NCBI GenBank assembly: GCA_035495315.1
Contig: DATJGF010000253.1
Span: 1 to 64,000, forward strand
From: DATJGF01 sp035495315
GTDB taxonomy: Bacteria; Verrucomicrobiota; Verrucomicrobiia; Limisphaerales; UBA8199
Length of the DNA: 64,000 nt
Reading direction: 5' to 3'
Within the stretch, counting starts at the first letter, position 1. The number at the start of each line of letters is the position of its first letter. A model generated the notes under the pieces. That model saw nothing but the letters and a program-made list of their open reading frames with translations, was not told the origin of the DNA and searched no databases. Positions 60,448 through 64,000 of the stretch are shown here, piece by piece. A program made the translations under genes and the position numbers.

Positions 60448-61776
60448 TCAGAATCCCCCATCCACAAACCAACGGTTCGTTTTTCGGTCTCGTTTCAGCG
60501 CCAGGTTATGCTTTTTGGTCTCACCGCTCTTTAGCTTAATTTCGTAAGGCACAAAACGGGCCTCGTTACCTTGCGAGGTGAATGATTCACCGAGGCTGAC
60601 AATTTGGAGGCCCGCGACGTACTGCTGGATTTGTTCATTGAGCGGTATCGGAAAGAACCTGCCCACTTCCGTCCAATCGGATCGGCCGCAGGCTTCGAAG
60701 AAGGCGCGCGCGGCTTGTTCTGCGGTCATCGAGGCATATCTCTGATTGTCGGGGAGCACTTGGGGTTCCTGGTACCAATTGACGTTGGCAGGCAGATCGA
60801 GATGAAACACGCCAGGATCGATTGGCAGATCGTACTCGATCTGGCTGAGCAGAAAGATTGGAACCATATTGGCATCTTTGAGCAAATAGACCTCGGCCGA
60901 TTCCAGCCGCTCGGTTTGGGTATCAAAACGATACACTCGGCGCGTATCTGCGGTCTGGACGAATTTGTCTTTTAAGTAATCACCGTCAGGAAGGCCGGAT
61001 TTCGTTTCGATAGTGACCACAGCTATCGTGCGTCCATCAGCGGTGCGCTCTTCGGCCAGTTTAAGAGGCCAGCCTTTGGCGCGGGCATTTTGCAGTTCTT
61101 TTGTGATTGTGCCGCTTAGATCGGCAATCCCGTGTATCCAGTCGGTATCAAACGCGCTACGCGCTGGTTGCGGGATTTTCATCGCGAGATTCGCCGGCTT
61201 GAGATAAAGCAGAGTGGATTGGCCATCCATCAGCGCTACTCGGCCGGGTTTCTCGACTCGCCACTTAAGATCCGGCTCGAATTGTTTCCAGAGCTCGATG
61301 TTGGTTAAATCGGCAGCCGGAATAATCGCGCTAAAATTGTCAGCCGGTGGCGTGCGGAGCTGCCCGCGTATGTGCACGGTTTTGAGCTTCGCCATGGCGC
61401 GCGCGCCCTTGGCCAACACATCCGTAGCCTTGGCTTCGACACCTGACGGCGCCATCATTGCGACAATAATCAACGCAGCCATGCCCGCAGCAGCCCCTAA
61501 ACCCCAACCCCATCGTCTAAACAGTTTCATAAGCGAACTCCCTTCTTGTTCTGTTTCGAGCGCACGAACCCGCCGCATCACGGGAATTACCAGGGACACT
61601 TCCGTAGCCTTGCGGCCACTCGTTGCCAATCGCTCTTGCAAGCGGCTCAGCGCCGCGTATTCAGCGCGGCAGGAATCACAAGTGTCGAGATGCGTCCGGC
61701 ACTGGCGCGATGACTCCTCGGGGAGTAGCTCCTCCAGGCACGCAACGAGGTTTTCCCGGCATTCAGCGCAGTTCAT
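60448..61776 (-). CDS. Anti-sigma factor with zinc finger and RseB/LolA-like region
   Basis: 442 residues. The N-terminal zf-HC2 domain has CAECRENLVACLEELLPEES and HLDTCDSCRAEYAAL (H-x3-C-x2-C). A transmembrane helix is at about 92-110 (LGAAAGMAALIIVAMMAPSG). The periplasmic part starts VLAKGARAMAKLKTVHIRGQ and contains LolA/RseB-like repeats (WRVEKPGRVALMDGQSTLLY, SAEVYLLKDANMVPIFLLSQ). It probably holds the ECF sigma factor encoded 5 nt upstream until a periplasmic signal arrives. The last 90 residues (EQAARAFFEACGRSDWTEVG) may be a separate fold. Confidence 0.85.
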   Translation of the reverse strand: MNCAECRENLVACLEELLPEESSRQCRTHLDTCDSCRAEYAALSRLQERLATSGRKATEVSLVIPVMRRVRALETEQEGSSLMKLFRRWGWGLGAAAGMAALIIVAMMAPSGVEAKATDVLAKGARAMAKLKTVHIRGQLRTPPADNFSAIIPAADLTNIELWKQFEPDLKWRVEKPGRVALMDGQSTLLYLKPANLAMKIPQPARSAFDTDWIHGIADLSGTITKELQNARAKGWPLKLAEERTADGRTIAVVTIETKSGLPDGDYLKDKFVQTADTRRVYRFDTQTERLESAEVYLLKDANMVPIFLLSQIEYDLPIDPGVFHLDLPANVNWYQEPQVLPDNQRYASMTAEQAARAFFEACGRSDWTEVGRFFPIPLNEQIQQYVAGLQIVSLGESFTSQGNEARFVPYEIKLKSGETKKHNLALKRDRKTNRWFVDGGF

Positions 61777-61781
61777 GGCTT

Positions 61782-62351
61782 CTATTGTTGTTGATGTTTT
61801 CCTTCACGCCCCACGTTTTCCAATTGCTTGCGCAACAGTGCGTAAGCACGGGAGAGTGTTTTGGTGACCGTGCCGAGCGGTACGCTGAGGCATTCCGCGA
61901 TTTCCTGGCAGGAATGGCCTTCATAATACCGTAGCACGACCACACGACGATAGGTCTCCGGCAGGGCGGCGATGGCTGCTTCCAATGGATAATCCAGCGC
62001 GTCCTGGGCTTGATCACCCCGCAGCGCTTCGGCGGCTTCTCGCTCGCGTTGGTGGCGCCACGTCGCGCGCCATTGTTCCTTGAGCACTCGACTTGCGATC
62101 CCCAGCAGCCACGCATAAAACGATTCCGGCTCACGCAGCTTCTTTAATGAAACAAAAGCGCGCACGAATGCTTCTTGTGCGGCTTCCTCGGCTTCCAGCG
62201 CGCTGTTCAGGCGCCCGGCGCAATACGCGAACAAGGGCCTTTGGTATCGCTCGACCAGGAGGCGAAAGTCTTCCGGACTCCCGTTTCGGCTCCGGCGGAC
62301 ATACTCTCCGTCGGTTAGATCCATCGGCGCGTCCTGCTCCTGCGAGTTCAT
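61782..62351 (-). CDS. ECF sigma factor
   Basis: 189 residues. Region 2 (LVERYQRPLFAYCAGRLNSA, EAEEAAQEAFVRAFVSLKKL, ESFYAWLLGIASRVLKEQWR) and region 4 (LEAAIAALPETYRRVVVLRY then YEGHSCQEIAECLSVPLGTV) are complete, with TKTLSRAYALLRKQ closing region 4.2. Unlike the tethered sigma at 11069 it has the normal ECF length and ends with a basic tail. It is followed after 5 nt by its anti-sigma factor. The regulon is unknown; no matching promoter was searched. Confidence 0.92.
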   Translation of the reverse strand: MNSQEQDAPMDLTDGEYVRRSRNGSPEDFRLLVERYQRPLFAYCAGRLNSALEAEEAAQEAFVRAFVSLKKLREPESFYAWLLGIASRVLKEQWRATWRHQREREAAEALRGDQAQDALDYPLEAAIAALPETYRRVVVLRYYEGHSCQEIAECLSVPLGTVTKTLSRAYALLRKQLENVGREGKHQQQ

Positions 62352-62458
62352 ATCGTCAACCTATAGTGAAGGGCAGGTCACTTTTGCGACAATAAATCTA
62401 ACTTTTTGCTGTGAGCAGCTAAGCAAATCTTGTGAAGTAGCTAGCAAAATCCGAACAA

Positions 62459-62517
62459 CGAAAGGTCGATACCGCTAGAGCTGGTTTAACACCAACTCTT
62501 TAGCATCTCGACCTTCG
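62459..62517. repeat. Nested palindrome upstream of the sigma gene
   Basis: The outer arms CGAAAGGTCGA (62459-62469) and TCGACCTTCG (62508-62517) differ by one inserted A. The inner arms AGAGCTGGT (62477-62485) and ACCAACTCT (62491-62499) have one mismatch around TTAAC. It lies between the stop of the Pro-rich gene and the sigma gene start, both minus strand, so it could be a terminator, attenuator or REP-like element. Confidence 0.7.
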
Positions 62518-62562
62518 GAATTTCTTTTGCAGCTAGGAGAGCAACGTGCTCTTTAGGATACT

Positions 62563-63075
62563 TTATCGCCTTACTCCCGGCGTTGGGCCGATGGGTGGGT
62601 TTGTTGGCAACGCACGAGGAAATGGTCCATTGATAGGTGGATTGACCGCTGGGCCGATGCCTTGGGGCGTCAGCGCTGGGCGAATACTCTCAGGCGGCAA
62701 GAGCGGCCTGATGTCCTGCGGACTCATGGCGGGGCGAATTGAATCCGGGGTGAGTACGGGTCGGAGGTCCGGTGGCTGCATTGTTTGTGGAAAGTTTGCA
62801 GGCGGAATCGCGGGTTGCATGTTTGGAGGTGTAAGGACCAGAGGGTTATCTTGAGGCGTCAGCACAGGGGTGTTGCCTTGCGGATTCAAAACGGTGTTTG
62901 GTGGAGGCACTGCAAAGTTGGTATTCGGGTTTATACCGTTGTTTACCGTGCCTGGGCCAAAGCGAGGTGCACTCAATGAATTAAGCCCCGGAGTGATGGT
63001 TTGAGCTGGTCCCTGAAGGGCTGGGGTGCTCCCCAAAAATAAAGATACAATACCGATTGAAATCGCACTTTTCAT
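62563..63075 (-). CDS. Secreted proline-rich protein with 9-residue repeats
   Basis: 170 residues from the ATG at 63075, with AGGAGGA upstream, a near-perfect ribosome-binding site; the longer frame to 63114 is ignored. Signal peptide ISIGIVSLFLGSTPALQ. The rest is Pro/Asn-rich and disordered, with about five repeats of period 9 (LRPVLTPDS, IRPAMSPQD, IRPLLPPES, IRPALTPQG, IGPAVNPPI). No family. It may be a flexible wall or surface protein. It lies upstream of the sigma/anti-sigma pair, same strand, separated by a palindrome, so it may belong to another unit. Confidence 0.75.
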   Translation of the reverse strand: MKSAISIGIVSLFLGSTPALQGPAQTITPGLNSLSAPRFGPGTVNNGINPNTNFAVPPPNTVLNPQGNTPVLTPQDNPLVLTPPNMQPAIPPANFPQTMQPPDLRPVLTPDSIRPAMSPQDIRPLLPPESIRPALTPQGIGPAVNPPINGPFPRALPTNPPIGPTPGVRR

Positions 63076-63223
63076 AAAAGTCCTCCTATTAGCAAAAAGA
63101 TCAGCCCAAAACACCCCGAATGCAAGTGAGACGTCGTAGGGTTAAGTGTCCCATGATGTTGGGATGTTCCGTCCACCGGATAAAAAGGCTTGAAAGTAGA
63201 ATTGCGGAGGACGCGCCGATCCA

Positions 63224-63288
63224 CCGGGCAGGATGCCCGGTTCTACGTCAGGCGGGGCGCCTGACGCTACGGCGGACAGCTCCGTCTG
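63224..63288. repeat. Array of three short hairpins
   Basis: CCGGGCA-gga-TGCCCGG (63224-63240), CGTCAGGCG-ggg-CGCCTGACG (63246-63266) and an imperfect GCGGAC-agctcc-GTCTGC (about 63272-63289), spaced by TTCTA and CTAC. Same build as 1474-1569. Located just after the stop of the partial gene at 63292. Confidence 0.8.
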
Positions 63289-63291
63289 CGC

Positions 63292-64000
63292 TTACACCTT
63301 TAACAAGGAGCGGGTTTCGGCGAGGCCGGGGGCGGGTCGGCCGTACTCGCTGGCCGTCACCCGAGCTAAGGCCACGACGTGGCGCCATCGGAATGCGGGA
63401 CGGCCCTCGGCAAACTCTTCAGACACCGTGCGATAGAACTTCTCAGCATGCAACGAACCATCCTCGCTGATGGCATAGCGCAGGAAAAGGTTGAACAAAG
63501 ACCGTGGATCATGGCCCTGTTCGCCATAGCGTTGCGCGACGGCACTTGCTTTGGCTTGAAGATTGCCTCGTATGGCTTCCTCGGCATCGCGCAGCAGAGC
63601 CTCAGGATCGGTAGACTTGACTTCGTTGAGGTGACGCTCAAACGGGATTGGTTTCCAGTTGAGGAAATCACCGCCGCGGCCGGTGCGGTCGAAGGCGACC
63701 TGGTAAGCGCCGAGGATGAGGCTGGCAAAACAGTTCCGCGGATTGGTCACCAGGGCCATATTTCGCCAGGCATTGGCCGAGTCACAAGCATGAACCCCGA
63801 TGGAGTCTCCATGCACGCTGCCGATCGGTTTGCCCGGGACTTCATCACGCGGCGTCCGGCCGATATCTCGCAGTATAAGCTGATTAGCCGCCAGCGATAT
63901 GGCCTCGCCAATGGCTGCTGGAGCAATCCCTTCGGCCAGAGAAGCCGCGGCCGCTTCGGCAGCTTGCTCGGGTGTAGAGTTGAAAATGGTTTGGCTGAGT
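63292..64000 (-). CDS. Hypothetical protein, 5' end outside window
   Basis: The minus-strand frame is open from the window edge (LSQTIFNSTPEQAAEAAAA) to the stop at 63292, 235 visible residues. The start lies outside. Features: an Ala/Glu-rich helix, a GSVHGDSIGVHACDSANAWR motif, then SEDGSLHAEKFYRTVSEEFA and a basic tail. I do not recognise a named domain, though the SVHGDSIGVHA stretch looks conserved. Exported or cytoplasmic location cannot be judged without the N-terminus. A hairpin array follows. Confidence 0.65.
   Translation of the reverse strand, partial: LSQTIFNSTPEQAAEAAAASLAEGIAPAAIGEAISLAANQLILRDIGRTPRDEVPGKPIGSVHGDSIGVHACDSANAWRNMALVTNPRNCFASLILGAYQVAFDRTGRGGDFLNWKPIPFERHLNEVKSTDPEALLRDAEEAIRGNLQAKASAVAQRYGEQGHDPRSLFNLFLRYAISEDGSLHAEKFYRTVSEEFAEGRPAFRWRHVVALARVTASEYGRPAPGLAETRSLLKV

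Overview
The window reads as part of a chromosome of a Verrucomicrobiota bacterium, most likely of the Pedosphaera/Limisphaerales type. This is inferred from gene content, because there is no rRNA to test it. The signs are: two pseudopilins with the FTLIELLVVIAIIAIL leader and an H-X9-DG type tail; a sigma factor that carries its own membrane anchor; very large secreted proteins with lamin-tail, PA14 and CotH domains; an orphan MacB-like permease; and many short palindromic repeats between genes. I found no tRNA, rRNA, CRISPR array or intact mobile element.

Layout. 1-10 kb: the end of a glutaminase-like (DUF4965/DUF1793) protein, then a giant 2811-residue secreted protein on the minus strand. 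10.4-17.2 kb: an AhpD-like protein, a membrane-tethered ECF sigma factor, a headless TonB-C remnant, a tail-anchored GNAT protein, a prolyl oligopeptidase and a pseudopilin. 17.3-25 kb: IS110-type transposase debris, an ABC permease, a nitroreductase, small proteins, a methyltransferase, a truncated EF-P gene abutting a broken secreted-protein gene, and a BtpA-like protein. 25-31 kb: a 14-repeat beta-propeller protein, a second pseudopilin, a Tat-exported hydrolase and a kinase/TPR remnant. 31-43.4 kb: two GH43-type glycosidases, an M23 peptidase lipoprotein, small lipoproteins, a four-gene minus-strand set (lipoprotein, Cys-rich protein, nucleotidyltransferase, TIM-barrel isomerase), a beta-lactamase-like hydrolase, an amine oxidase, Dtd, and a radical SAM protein with a small coupled membrane protein.

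43.5-49 kb is a tightly overlapping plus-strand glycan operon: GT2, methyltransferase, O-antigen ligase/polymerase, GT4 and a deacetylase-like protein. 51.5-60.3 kb, on the minus strand, is a second exopolysaccharide cluster: a WecA-like initiating transferase, an O-antigen ligase/polymerase, a Wzz chain-length protein and a Wza export lipoprotein. In this cluster two proteins are unusual in-frame fusions. The Wzz protein continues through a degenerate BY-kinase-like P-loop domain and a third membrane segment into a complete Wza-like export domain. The WecA-like protein continues through an internal signal-like segment into a repetitive, apparently exported tail. I regard this as the most likely novel machinery here. 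60.4-64 kb: an ECF sigma/anti-sigma pair, a proline-rich repeat protein and a gene cut by the window end.

Two genes shorter than 60 codons were found by reading the sequence: a DUF883-like protein at 41229-41408 and a two-helix membrane protein at 41665-41829. Repeats of note are arrays of 7-9 bp hairpins at three places, a dispersed 21-bp motif that forms an inverted repeat at the 5' end of the giant gene, and a 149-bp imperfect inverted repeat before the oligopeptidase. Five gene remnants lie between 12.6 and 31 kb.
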